Made by a program: the position numbers and the translations under genes. A DNA stretch of 64,000 nucleotides from Deltaproteobacteria bacterium ADurb.Bin207. Its GTDB lineage: Bacteria > Myxococcota_A > Polyangia > Polyangiales > Polyangiaceae. Positions 18,022-25,789 of the stretch are shown here, one piece after another (the stretch's first letter is position 1; every line of letters begins with the position of its first letter). The stretch lies in NCBI GenBank assembly GCA_002070115.1, contig MWCO01000016.1, forward strand, positions 1 through 64,000, written 5' to 3'. The notes under the pieces are model-generated. The model saw only the letters and a list, made by a program, of their open reading frames with translations, was not told the origin of the DNA and ran no database searches.

Positions 18022-20319
18022 ATGCGTGCTTTTCAGATCGTAATCGATCGGCGGTCCACCCATTCCGCCTCACGGATGTTTTCGAACCTGCGCGGCGTCC
18101 TCGATGTGCTCGTCGATGGAACCAACGTCACCGCCAGGATCGGGCAAGATCACGCCATACCCCTGTTGCGAGATCTTGCTTACGCCGCGGCGGACTTGGC
18201 AATCCATCGACACACAAGAGCCACCGTGCGCTTCTATGACCAACGAGATGCGTGGGCTCTTGGGCTGGAACGTGTCGACAACGATGTGCTCGTCACTGTC
18301 TTCCAAGCTGGAGAACACCCTCATGTCGTCGTTCAAGAACGACGCGTTTTAGGGATTTCATTGCTCCGCGGAATCATGAACGCCATCGAAAGCGTGCTAG
18401 ATCAAGAAAAAGACAAAACGGAACCACTTTTCAGAGACCTCGATGCAGCACGGCGTTTTCTCGAATCGTTGCGATGGCAGACCTCTTCACGCTCGATCGA
18501 AATCGTCGACGTGGTGGTCGAAGCGCAAAGCGATGCTGCCGTATCTTTTTCGACAGAGTTTTCGCTGCGGGTCTACGACGACGAACCCGTGCTCGATAAC
18601 GTCGAACGGAATGAACTTCATTCCCTTCTGTTCACTGGCCCTTTCCACGTTCGTATCGGTGATGTGCGACGTGATTTCGGAAACGTTCACCCGTTTTTGA
18701 TTGCGGAATGTCTCCTGCGCGAAGCTGTCATGGTGCTTCAAGCATGGGAATCAGGGTCCGCTTTTAATCATCGTCGACAAGTATCCGACATTCTCATCGG
18801 CATCCGATTGACGACACAAGGAATCCTATCCTTGACGTTGGGAGGGGCTTCATCCGCAGGTTTTCATGGCACCTTGACCTTCCCTTCCATTTCGGTCGTT
18901 TCCTTTGTCGAAGCGACTCTTGCGTTTTCTCGCGGCCTGGTTCGTCCATTGCTCCGGCACGACCGCTCCCAACGAAGCAATCTTCGGATGCGTGTTTTCC
19001 GCGAAGATGTGCGTTCTCTGTCTACGGCGCTGCGAGAAGTCGTTCGGCAAGATGCGAAACTCAATCGATCCCCAGAAAGCTACCGCGCCTTCGCGGCTTC
19101 TGTTGCCACACGCCCAGCCTCGAACCATTCCTGGGGACACGGACGTCTTCGTTTTCATGCGAACTGGCAAGCCGCCGTACCGGGTGTCGACCTGCAATCC
19201 GTGTTTCTATTCGGAGACCGACTCGTCGCCGCCGGATCTCGAGAACTGGCGTCCATCGACAAACAAAGCGGAAGAATTCTTTGGCGAGTTCCCATCGAAC
19301 GAGGCGTTTCCGTCGCTGCTCCTCACGGTATCGTCCGCCTGTCGCCTCGTGGCTTCATGCACTTCCATGACCTAACGACGGGCGAAATCTCGATGGTGGT
19401 GCGTCTTGCCGCACGAAACGGAGGCTTACCCGCCGGAGCCATCGTCAACGTACCCGGTCTGCCCAGATTACTCATCGTCAGCGAAGGAGAAAAACACATC
19501 ACCGCGGTTGATTATGTATCCGGTGAAGTGAGGTGGCGCCACACCCTGGGTAGAGGACGCTCGATCAAAGTGCGCCGAGCAGGGAAACTGCTCGTGGTCA
19601 CATCGTCGGACCAGACTTTGACTGCTCTCGACGTATCCACGGGCGAGACGGTATGGCGCGTTCGAGATAAACTGCGTTTCACAAGGCCCGTTTCCTATGA
19701 CCGAAACGATCTATTTGCCGTTTCGGGTGATGGCGCGCTCGTTCAAAGCGGAATCGAAAAGCTGCACGCTTTCGATCCTTGGACAGGAGAAACCAAGTGG
19801 ATTCAATGCCTTGACGCCGGGATCCGCTCGATGGGAGCGCCATTGACCACTGACGAACTCGTCGTTGTAGCCCTCCATCATCGTCGTGGGTTGGGCCTAT
19901 GCGCCTTCGATCGCAACGATGGCGAACCTCGATGGCGGCTCGAACCAGGTTTTGCGCCTACCATTTCCGCGTGGCTCCTGGTCGATGATCTCATCGCCAT
20001 CAATTGCGAAAACGGGATGATGCTCGGTCTGGATTGGCGGACGGGAACCATCCGGTGGCGACACACCACGGAATCCCCTCCGGATGGTGATGCGCCTCGA
20101 AATCTCGATCCCGTCCTGCGATCTGGCGCGCTGTTTCTACCACAACGAAATGTGATCGTCGTTCGCCCGACCGATGGTGAGAGACTGGGCGAAGTCGAAG
20201 CGGATCTCGTTCCCGACCTCATCCGGGTGGACGATGCGTGCAATGTGGTCGTCGTTGAAGAAAGTGGCCACGTTGCGGCCTTCTCTGCCGGCGCCCGTCT
20301 CACGCTGATCAAAAACTAA
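18022..20319 (+). CDS. Large protein with C-terminal PQQ-type beta-propeller
   Basis: The 765-residue protein lacks a signal peptide or membrane helix, so it appears cytoplasmic. The N-terminal half (about 1-370) is an alpha/beta region I do not recognise, with a dense helical centre. From about 395 onward propeller blades repeat: ELASIDKQSGRILWRVP, HITAVDYVSGEVRWRH, LTALDVSTGETVWRV, LHAFDPWTGETKWIQ, LCAFDRNDGEPRWRL and MLGLDWRTGTIRWRH. Such propellers usually act as binding scaffolds. ATG 18076 (MFSNLRGV) is an alternative start; neither has a good ribosome site. It is a different architecture from the BamB-like protein at 9849, which is exported. Confidence 0.75.
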   Translation: MRAFQIVIDRRSTHSASRMFSNLRGVLDVLVDGTNVTARIGQDHAIPLLRDLAYAAADLAIHRHTRATVRFYDQRDAWALGLERVDNDVLVTVFQAGEHPHVVVQERRVLGISLLRGIMNAIESVLDQEKDKTEPLFRDLDAARRFLESLRWQTSSRSIEIVDVVVEAQSDAAVSFSTEFSLRVYDDEPVLDNVERNELHSLLFTGPFHVRIGDVRRDFGNVHPFLIAECLLREAVMVLQAWESGSAFNHRRQVSDILIGIRLTTQGILSLTLGGASSAGFHGTLTFPSISVVSFVEATLAFSRGLVRPLLRHDRSQRSNLRMRVFREDVRSLSTALREVVRQDAKLNRSPESYRAFAASVATRPASNHSWGHGRLRFHANWQAAVPGVDLQSVFLFGDRLVAAGSRELASIDKQSGRILWRVPIERGVSVAAPHGIVRLSPRGFMHFHDLTTGEISMVVRLAARNGGLPAGAIVNVPGLPRLLIVSEGEKHITAVDYVSGEVRWRHTLGRGRSIKVRRAGKLLVVTSSDQTLTALDVSTGETVWRVRDKLRFTRPVSYDRNDLFAVSGDGALVQSGIEKLHAFDPWTGETKWIQCLDAGIRSMGAPLTTDELVVVALHHRRGLGLCAFDRNDGEPRWRLEPGFAPTISAWLLVDDLIAINCENGMMLGLDWRTGTIRWRHTTESPPDGDAPRNLDPVLRSGALFLPQRNVIVVRPTDGERLGEVEADLVPDLIRVDDACNVVVVEESGHVAAFSAGARLTLIKN

Positions 20320-20323
20320 TCCC

Positions 20324-21139
20324 CTATCCTACGATGAACTCTCCTCCATCGATATGAATGACATTGCCGGTAATCCAATAGGTTTCCGGTACACAAAGAG
20401 CTACCACGGCCTTTGCTACATCCTGTGGTTGGGTCAACCTGCCATGAGGATTTTTTCGTAACGCAATCTCGATCATTCGTTCATGGTCCGGAATTTTTTT
20501 GAGCGCGGGAGTGTCCGTAACGCCCGCACACAACGCATTCACGGTGATGCGTAGAGGGGCGAGTTCGACAGCGAGTTGCCGCACATGAGCTTCAAGAGCC
20601 GTTTTTGCCGCACTGACGGCACCATACCCTTTCCAAACGGTATTGGCCCCGGTGCTGGTCATGGCATAGATCCGTCCTCCTTCCACCATCATTTCCCGTT
20701 CGATCAAAGCTTGTGTCCATAAAACGAGGGAGTGAGCCATGACCAAGCTGGTCATTTCGATTTGACGGAGAGACAGACGGTTTTGAGGATCATCGGAAAG
20801 GTGAGGAAGTAAGGCCCCAAACGCAAGTGAATGAAATAACACAGTAAATTTGGGTATCCTGTCGAAGCGGCTCCAGCGCTTGGTCACTTCATCGAGCACT
20901 TCGTTTCGTTTGGATTCGTCGGCAGCATTGGTGTTGAACATCCAAGCGTGACGGTGGACGGAACGAACGTTTGCGGCAACCTCATCGGCACCCTGCAGGG
21001 TGGCGCGACGGTCCAAGTGAACGCCTACGATATGGAAACCAGCTTTTGCGAGCGCGAAGCTGGTTGCGGCGCCAAAACCGCTCGAGGCACCAAGTACAAG
21101 AGCCCAAGGGTCTTGGGAAGAGGTAGGTTCGCCGTTCAT
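20324..21139 (-). CDS. SDR oxidoreductase, enoyl-ACP-reductase-like
   Basis: The 271-residue Rossmann protein has the nucleotide-binding start ALVLGASSGFGAATSFALAK. The active-site tyrosine sits in YGAVSAAK, that is Tyr-x6-Lys as in FabI/FabL enoyl-ACP reductases, not Tyr-x3-Lys as in ordinary SDRs. The end, YWITGNVIHIDGGEFI, is the usual SDR C-terminus. Reduction of trans-2-enoyl-ACP in fatty-acid synthesis is therefore a fair guess, but other Tyr-x6-Lys reductases exist. The ATG at 21139 overlaps the stop of the preceding Fe-S protein gene as ATGA, so the two are translated together. A longer frame upstream to 21211 is unlikely for that reason. Confidence 0.8.
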   Translation of the reverse strand: MNGEPTSSQDPWALVLGASSGFGAATSFALAKAGFHIVGVHLDRRATLQGADEVAANVRSVHRHAWMFNTNAADESKRNEVLDEVTKRWSRFDRIPKFTVLFHSLAFGALLPHLSDDPQNRLSLRQIEMTSLVMAHSLVLWTQALIEREMMVEGGRIYAMTSTGANTVWKGYGAVSAAKTALEAHVRQLAVELAPLRITVNALCAGVTDTPALKKIPDHERMIEIALRKNPHGRLTQPQDVAKAVVALCVPETYWITGNVIHIDGGEFIVG

Positions 21140-21567
21140 GGCGACAACATGAGTTGCGCTTTGCTTCGCACGAAGCCAGCAAGCTCGGAAAAAGGAATAT
21201 CCACGGGGCACCGCTGTCGAAGGGTCGACAATTGCTCTTCCGATAGGTTGGCCATGGCATCCGCGGCCACATCGAAATCAGGCATGGATCGCGAAGCGGA
21301 GAGCACGAAAGCCATCATACCTCGATAAGCGCTTCTTGAAGCGACCGTGTGCTGCGTCTGGTACCAATCGCATCTTCCGCAACCAATGCATGCGGACAGA
21401 CGAGGGATTAGATCTCGTTCGGAAATCGTCAGGGGCATGAGCCGGTCATTGGCATAATGACGAGTGAATTCGACCAGGCCATCACGATTCGGTAATAGGA
21501 TGCGACGGAGCAGGGTTCGCACGAGGGACCATGCCAACAACCAACCGGCGTGAAGAAGGGAAGTCAC
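21136..21567 (-). CDS. Small membrane-anchored protein with 4Fe-4S-type cysteine motif
   Basis: No ATG fits before the divergent NYN gene, so I start at GTG 21567, giving about 143 residues; the true start is uncertain. The N-terminus has a hydrophobic stretch (LLHAGWLLAWSLVRTLL). The middle holds CIGCGRCDW, and about 65 residues later comes CPVDIPF. CxxCxxC plus a distant CP is the ligand pattern of 4Fe-4S clusters in ferredoxin-like and heterodisulfide-reductase-like subunits. The stop overlaps the SDR start (ATGA), so it may pass electrons to or from that enzyme or sense its redox state. I know no named family with this form. Confidence 0.6.
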   Translation of the reverse strand: MTSLLHAGWLLAWSLVRTLLRRILLPNRDGLVEFTRHYANDRLMPLTISERDLIPRLSACIGCGRCDWYQTQHTVASRSAYRGMMAFVLSASRSMPDFDVAADAMANLSEEQLSTLRQRCPVDIPFSELAGFVRSKAQLMLSP

Positions 21568-21723
21568 GCTTGCATTGTAAGCTACACGGCCGCAAGCGTC
21601 GATGCTGGAGGCATGGTGGATGCGGCGGATGTGAAAACGCAATTCAAAGCGTGACAATCGAAAAACACGCGAGTAATCGGAAGTTGTGGTGAAGACTTTT
21701 TGGTAGACGATGGGTTGATGATC

Positions 21724-22662
21724 ATGCGCGTTGCAATATTCATTGATGGAAAAAATTTTTACGCGGGTTGGAAAGATCGGGCAGGGGGGAGGCGAATCGA
21801 TTTTGGGGCGATGGCGCGGTGGATCGTCAAACGTGCCGAGGGGCATGCGCTTTGGGGGGCGCATTATTATACGGGCGTGGAGACCGGACCCGCTTCCGGT
21901 TCCGAAAGTCAGGCAAAGCTCAACGGATTTCTCGACATGCTCGAGATGCAGCCTGGATTTTTCGTGGAACGTTTTCCCCGCAAAGCCAATACTTTTCAGT
22001 GTGTGGTGTGCGGAAGCGAAAATCGATACACCCAGGAGAAGGAAGTCGATACCACGATGGTGGCGGATATGCTTCGCTACGCGGCGGTTGGGGCCTACGA
22101 CATCCTCGTGCTGTTATCGGGGGACGCGGACTATGCCCCGGCGATGGAAGGCGTGCGTGCCATTGGAAAGCAAGCCTACGTCGCCACGTGGGGAGGAGCT
22201 GGGCTGGCGTCGAGGATACGAAGAGCTGCTTTCGATCATATCGATTTGCTCGAAGGTTTATCGATGTTCGGGCGAAACGACGATGGGATTCCTCCTTCGG
22301 TCCCCTATGTCGACACGTATGATCCCCCCATTACCCTTCGGGGAGGAGACCAATCGCTGGAATCGCTGAGAATACGTGAGGGTGAATCCGTGGAGGGGCT
22401 GGATCAATCGCGTTTTCTTGAAGAAATCCGACGGGCGGAGGAGAAATTTATGGGCGGGTACGTGGGTGCGAATTATTTCGTCACGCGTTGGGCCTCCGAC
22501 GGGCTCGGAGAGACCGCGGAGTTGCGTAGACGTATGCTCGATGTGCTTGTGGAAGAAGGGAAAGTTGAAATTTATGATGCGCCGGATGGCAACAAGGCGA
22601 TTCGGCTGGCTTCTTCGACAAATGAGCAAGAGCAAGGAAGGAATATCGACGAGGAACCGTAA
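21724..22662 (+). CDS. NYN-domain (LabA/DUF88-like) predicted RNase
   Basis: The first 170 residues form a NYN (PIN-like) nuclease domain. The acidic metal-binding residues are in MRVAIFIDGKNFYAG (D8), KEVDTTMVADML and LLSGDADYAP, in the family's order. A CVVCG segment near residue 98 may bind metal. The C-terminal 130 residues end in a helical unit like a winged helix (ELRRRMLDVLVEEGKVEIYDAPDGNKAIRL, in pieces). NYN proteins act on RNA, but the target here is unknown. Possible starts are ATG 21724, ATG 21718 and TTG 21700; none has a strong ribosome site. It is divergent from the Fe-S/SDR pair and about 160 bp before the sigma-factor gene. Confidence 0.85.
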   Translation: MRVAIFIDGKNFYAGWKDRAGGRRIDFGAMARWIVKRAEGHALWGAHYYTGVETGPASGSESQAKLNGFLDMLEMQPGFFVERFPRKANTFQCVVCGSENRYTQEKEVDTTMVADMLRYAAVGAYDILVLLSGDADYAPAMEGVRAIGKQAYVATWGGAGLASRIRRAAFDHIDLLEGLSMFGRNDDGIPPSVPYVDTYDPPITLRGGDQSLESLRIREGESVEGLDQSRFLEEIRRAEEKFMGGYVGANYFVTRWASDGLGETAELRRRMLDVLVEEGKVEIYDAPDGNKAIRLASSTNEQEQGRNIDEEP

Positions 22663-22670
22663 TATGATTC

Positions 22671-22721
22671 CGTAACCGGTGTTGCGCGTAACGTTACGCC
22701 GACATGGGGTGAATGTTACGC
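22671..22721 (+). promoter_or_regulatory. Cluster of GTTACGC/GCGTAAC sites before the sigma-factor gene
   Basis: GCGTAACGTTACGC at 22686-22699 is a perfect 14-bp palindrome. A second GTTACGC lies at 22715-22721, 22 bp (two helical turns) from the palindrome's right arm, and CGTAAC at 22671-22676. This looks like an operator array for a dimeric regulator, about 100 bp before the ECF start. Confidence 0.6.
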
Positions 22722-22820
22722 TACCGTTTCCTGCTCATCTCGTTGTTTTCGCGGAGTTGAACGCAATCTATGCCTGGCATGAAGCCTGCACTCTGACCCT
22801 CCCACCGGAGGTTCATGTTG

Positions 22821-23465
22821 ATGGCTTCTTCCCAATCGAGCGCTTCCACCCTATCCGAGGCGGTTCTTCTTCCTTGTGCTTATTCAGAACAGCAGCTCCT
22901 CGACGAGATGCTCGGTGGCCGTGACCATGCCTGGGTGGAGTTTCACAACCGTTACGCCCGCTTGATTTTCCGTTGTATCACCAAAGTCACGGGACGCTTT
23001 TCCACCGTCGTCAGCGCGGAAGATGTGCAAGAGATTTACGCTACCCTCATTCTTCAGCTTCTTTCGAACGATATGCATAAACTCCGGTCTTACGATCCGC
23101 AGCGGGGGAACCGTTTAGGAACTTGGATTGGAATGCTTGCCATCAACGCATCTTATGACCATTTGCGAGCCGCGAGGCGTGAGCCCAACCGCGGGTCGCT
23201 GGTAGAGGCAGAAGAGATGACGAGCGACATCATGGATCCGTTTGCGGAAGTAGATCGAAAACAGCGTGAGCAGATAGTTGCGGACCTGCTCGAGAGCTTC
23301 TCTGAGAAAGACCGGCTTTTTGTTGCTCTGTATTTCGATCAAGGGTTGGATGCGGAAGAAGTCGCCCTGCGCATGAAAATTTCTGTCAAAACGGTCTATT
23401 CGAAGAAACACAAGATCCGGGCGCGGTTGGAGAAGTTGCTTCAACGCGATCTGCTTGCCGCCTGA
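22821..23465 (+). CDS. ECF-type RNA polymerase sigma factor
   Basis: The protein has sigma region 2 (residues about 40-115: AWVEFHNRYARLIFRCI, then AEDVQEIYATLILQLL, then RGNRLGTWIGMLAINASYDHLRA in pieces). Region 4 near 155-205 has a helix-turn-helix (LDAEEVALRMKISVKTVYSKKHKIRARL, in pieces). There is no region 3, as in ECF factors. GGAGG at 22807-22811 is nine bases before ATG 22821; ATG 22815 is too close. No anti-sigma gene with a membrane helix and zinc motif lies next to it, so control may be transcriptional through the palindromic sites upstream. The promoter set it reads is unknown. Confidence 0.88.
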   Translation: MASSQSSASTLSEAVLLPCAYSEQQLLDEMLGGRDHAWVEFHNRYARLIFRCITKVTGRFSTVVSAEDVQEIYATLILQLLSNDMHKLRSYDPQRGNRLGTWIGMLAINASYDHLRAARREPNRGSLVEAEEMTSDIMDPFAEVDRKQREQIVADLLESFSEKDRLFVALYFDQGLDAEEVALRMKISVKTVYSKKHKIRARLEKLLQRDLLAA

Positions 23466-23553
23466 CCTCGAGCCTCTCTTTTTCTGCGGATATCACCTTG
23501 ACCAAGGCATGGCTCTCGGGCAAACTGCGCCGCCGTACGGAGACAATAGACTC

Positions 23554-23697
23554 ATGGCGAATTATAAACTGTGGAATATGCGACTTCGACACGAGTGGCT
23601 CAAGAGTCCCAAAAAACCAAAGCGTCTCAAGCGCTGTCAGCGGGTGCGTGTTGGATTGCAAGCTGCCATCGACCGAAAAGCTCCCAAAGAAGCCTGA
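23554..23697 (+). CDS. Possible 47-residue basic protein
   Basis: ATG 23554 has GGAG about eleven bases upstream. The product is very basic (KSPKKPKRLKRCQRVRVG) with an aromatic start, and codon choice resembles the neighbours. It follows the sigma-factor gene by 88 bp on the same strand. Longer readings of the frame (from 23455) overlap the sigma gene. No family recognised; it may be spurious. Confidence 0.35.
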   Translation: MANYKLWNMRLRHEWLKSPKKPKRLKRCQRVRVGLQAAIDRKAPKEA

Positions 23698-23727
23698 TCT
23701 TTTCGTATTCCCGATTCCTTCCCCTCG

Positions 23728-24444
23728 TTATCGACCTAGCGTGGCCCATCGGTAGAGTCGGATATGCCAGGTTTGTGCGATAATCGGCAAAGGCACAACA
23801 AGAAGAAGCCAAGGAGAGGCTCTATCCGCGGCTACTAGGTGAAATACGAGGATCGCCAAACCGCTTCCGACAAGGACCGTCATCATCCGCGACCAAGTGC
23901 CGATTCGTTCCCGGGACCAATCCGAAAGCGCTACCGTCATCGCTGCCACGACTCCGAAAAACGGCGTCGTTGAGCGAGAAATTGACTCGGTTTGCCGGTC
24001 GAAGGAACCAAACGAAGGCAGTCCCTGCGCATCCACTTTCATCGAAGAATCCGTGGAAATCCAAACACCTTCGGGCAGTTGGGTCCACGATACCCCATCC
24101 AAACGCGGCAATAACCCTTCTATATCCCCTACCCTTGCTGCCAAGGCCGCGGTTGCCATGGCACCGAGAACAACAACGGCCAGGGAAGCTCCCAACCCAA
24201 CCCTCGAAGGAGAGGCTCCGAGGCTTTCAAGGGCTTTGGTCTCACCTCGCGACTGCGCTTGCATCATGGCAATCCGTGCTCCCAGTGCCGCCAACAAAGG
24301 TGTGAGAACGCATAATTGCCCGATTTTTTGCGCTACCGTGGTGTGTCCCCCGTCGGACGCTACCATCACGACGAATGTCAACAGGCATAGGGTCGAACCC
24401 AAAAGGAGGCTTCGAACCAGCGTGTGTACGTCATAAGGAGTCAT
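23728..24444 (-). CDS. Integral membrane protein, weakly LptF/LptG-like
   Basis: The 238-residue protein has about five or six membrane helices. Two lie near the N-terminus, then a cytoplasmic-looking segment (AQSRGETKALESLGASPSRVG), another helix, a periplasmic stretch of about 60 residues and three closing helices. The short loop ESLGASPSR recalls the coupling loops of LptF/LptG or FtsX-type ABC permeases, where position-specific Ala-Ser-Gly-Ser-Pro patterns contact an ATPase. It is shorter than LptF/G (about 350 residues) and no ATPase gene is adjacent. I regard the permease idea as weak. It is divergent from a lipoprotein gene 50 bp away. Confidence 0.65.
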   Translation of the reverse strand: MTPYDVHTLVRSLLLGSTLCLLTFVVMVASDGGHTTVAQKIGQLCVLTPLLAALGARIAMMQAQSRGETKALESLGASPSRVGLGASLAVVVLGAMATAALAARVGDIEGLLPRLDGVSWTQLPEGVWISTDSSMKVDAQGLPSFGSFDRQTESISRSTTPFFGVVAAMTVALSDWSRERIGTWSRMMTVLVGSGLAILVFHLVAADRASPWLLLVVPLPIIAQTWHIRLYRWATLGR

Positions 24445-24494
24445 CGAACTCCGTGAACTTGGCAGATTCCGACGTCTTCAGGTAGGTCCAAATC

Positions 24495-25052
24495 ATGCGG
24501 CAACGGTTCTTCGTTTCATGGCTGATGGTGGGTGCCATGGGTATATCGAACGCTGGTTGTATGGCTGACCCTGACGACGGTCGCATGCCCGTGCCTGGTG
24601 AGTATCTTGGGACTTATGGTGTCAATGCGGCCTTGTTGGACACATCATGCGGTGCTGGAGCCCTATCGCCGCCTGGGCAATGGGACTTCAAGGTGCTTTT
24701 GTCAAAAGATGGGAGGCATTTATACTGGACCAACGGTGCGGAGTCGATTTCTGGCGACCTCGCTTCGGACGGCAAGGCATTTTCTTTCAAAACGGAAGTA
24801 TCCCTCCAACTATCCGAGCCCAAAGCCAGTCGCGCTGGATGCGTCGTGTGGCGGCAGGATACGGCGGAAGGGGCATTGGAATTCGAAGAAAAAAGCAGTG
24901 TCTATCCAGGTTTTTCCGGAAAGCTCTCCTATTCGTATGCCTTGGGTGCTGGATCGGAATGCGGGGACCTGCTCGATACCTCTGGCATACCTACCCTTCC
25001 TTGCCAGATTCGCTTCGAAATGACAGCTCGTCGGGAGCCAGACAAGGATTAA
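24495..25052 (+). CDS. Lipoprotein of unknown function
   Basis: The 185-residue protein has a signal peptide ending in a lipobox with Cys near residue 22 (SNAGC). The mature part is beta-rich with four Cys (SCGAG, GCVVW, SECGD, LPCQI), which could form disulfides in the periplasm or outer membrane. No domain recognised. Its last four bases overlap the end of the convergent lipoprotein gene. Confidence 0.7.
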   Translation: MRQRFFVSWLMVGAMGISNAGCMADPDDGRMPVPGEYLGTYGVNAALLDTSCGAGALSPPGQWDFKVLLSKDGRHLYWTNGAESISGDLASDGKAFSFKTEVSLQLSEPKASRAGCVVWRQDTAEGALEFEEKSSVYPGFSGKLSYSYALGAGSECGDLLDTSGIPTLPCQIRFEMTARREPDKD

Positions 25053-25684
25053 GGTCCGTCAACGCTGGCAGATCCCGGTGGAGCACCGGGGGTCATGGGG
25101 TTGGTGGAAGCATCGACAAAGACAACAAATGCCGGTAGACGGAGAGTAGAAATAGCGAGCGAGCGCAGGGGGGCAGGAGTTTTCGAATCTTGAACGAGGC
25201 GTGTCAGGGCCATGGCGCAAAGCTCGGCGCCTCCATCATCGATGGGTTCACCTCGATGGATCGGTGTTTCGGCAATGCTGAAAATGGTCTGCATTACCCG
25301 TTGTTGGGCCGAGCCTTGGGTAAGCAATACGAGTTGGGAGAGACGCCGGAACGCCACGGGGGCATCGTCTGCCATGGGGAGAGCTGCAAGCGCTGTTTGC
25401 CCAACTTTGCCACCAACTTCCAACGCATCGAGCAGACCGGAGGCTCCTTCTCGATCTGCAAGGCTAGCTAGATCGATATCATCCTCGCTTTGCATGGCTT
25501 GATTCCACAGCGCATCCTTTTGGAAAGCCTCGGGAATCGGTTGATCCGTGGGCTCGAGAGAAGGGGCAGCAGCAGCGTCGGCGAGAATGGCATCCCCTTG
25601 ATACGGGTTGCCGGAGCAGCGTTGGCATCCGAACAGAGTGCAGCATGCCAGAGCGAGCCATAGCCATGAAACGTATCGATTCAC
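25049..25684 (-). CDS. Lipoprotein with helical-repeat body, unknown function
   Basis: An open frame extends to 26020, but that part is antisense to the next gene. I start at GTG 25684, which gives a signal peptide (YVSWLWLALACCTLFGC) with lipobox LFGC. The mature 190 residues are alpha-helical with Ala/Leu-rich runs (LDALEVGGKVGQTALAALP, VAFRRLSQLVLL) and may form HEAT-like repeats. No family recognised. It is divergent from the large lipoprotein at 25790 with about 105 bp between. Confidence 0.65.
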   Translation of the reverse strand: MNRYVSWLWLALACCTLFGCQRCSGNPYQGDAILADAAAAPSLEPTDQPIPEAFQKDALWNQAMQSEDDIDLASLADREGASGLLDALEVGGKVGQTALAALPMADDAPVAFRRLSQLVLLTQGSAQQRVMQTIFSIAETPIHRGEPIDDGGAELCAMALTRLVQDSKTPAPLRSLAISTLRLPAFVVFVDASTNPMTPGAPPGSASVDGP

Positions 25685-25789
25685 GCGCGGGCATGTAGCA
25701 TGAAACCGGAGTAATCGCGAGCGCGCAAGCGTAGGCCATGCAAGCCTTGCTTGGCCTTCTGCCTCGTGTCGCCTATGTTGAGACCGGTC

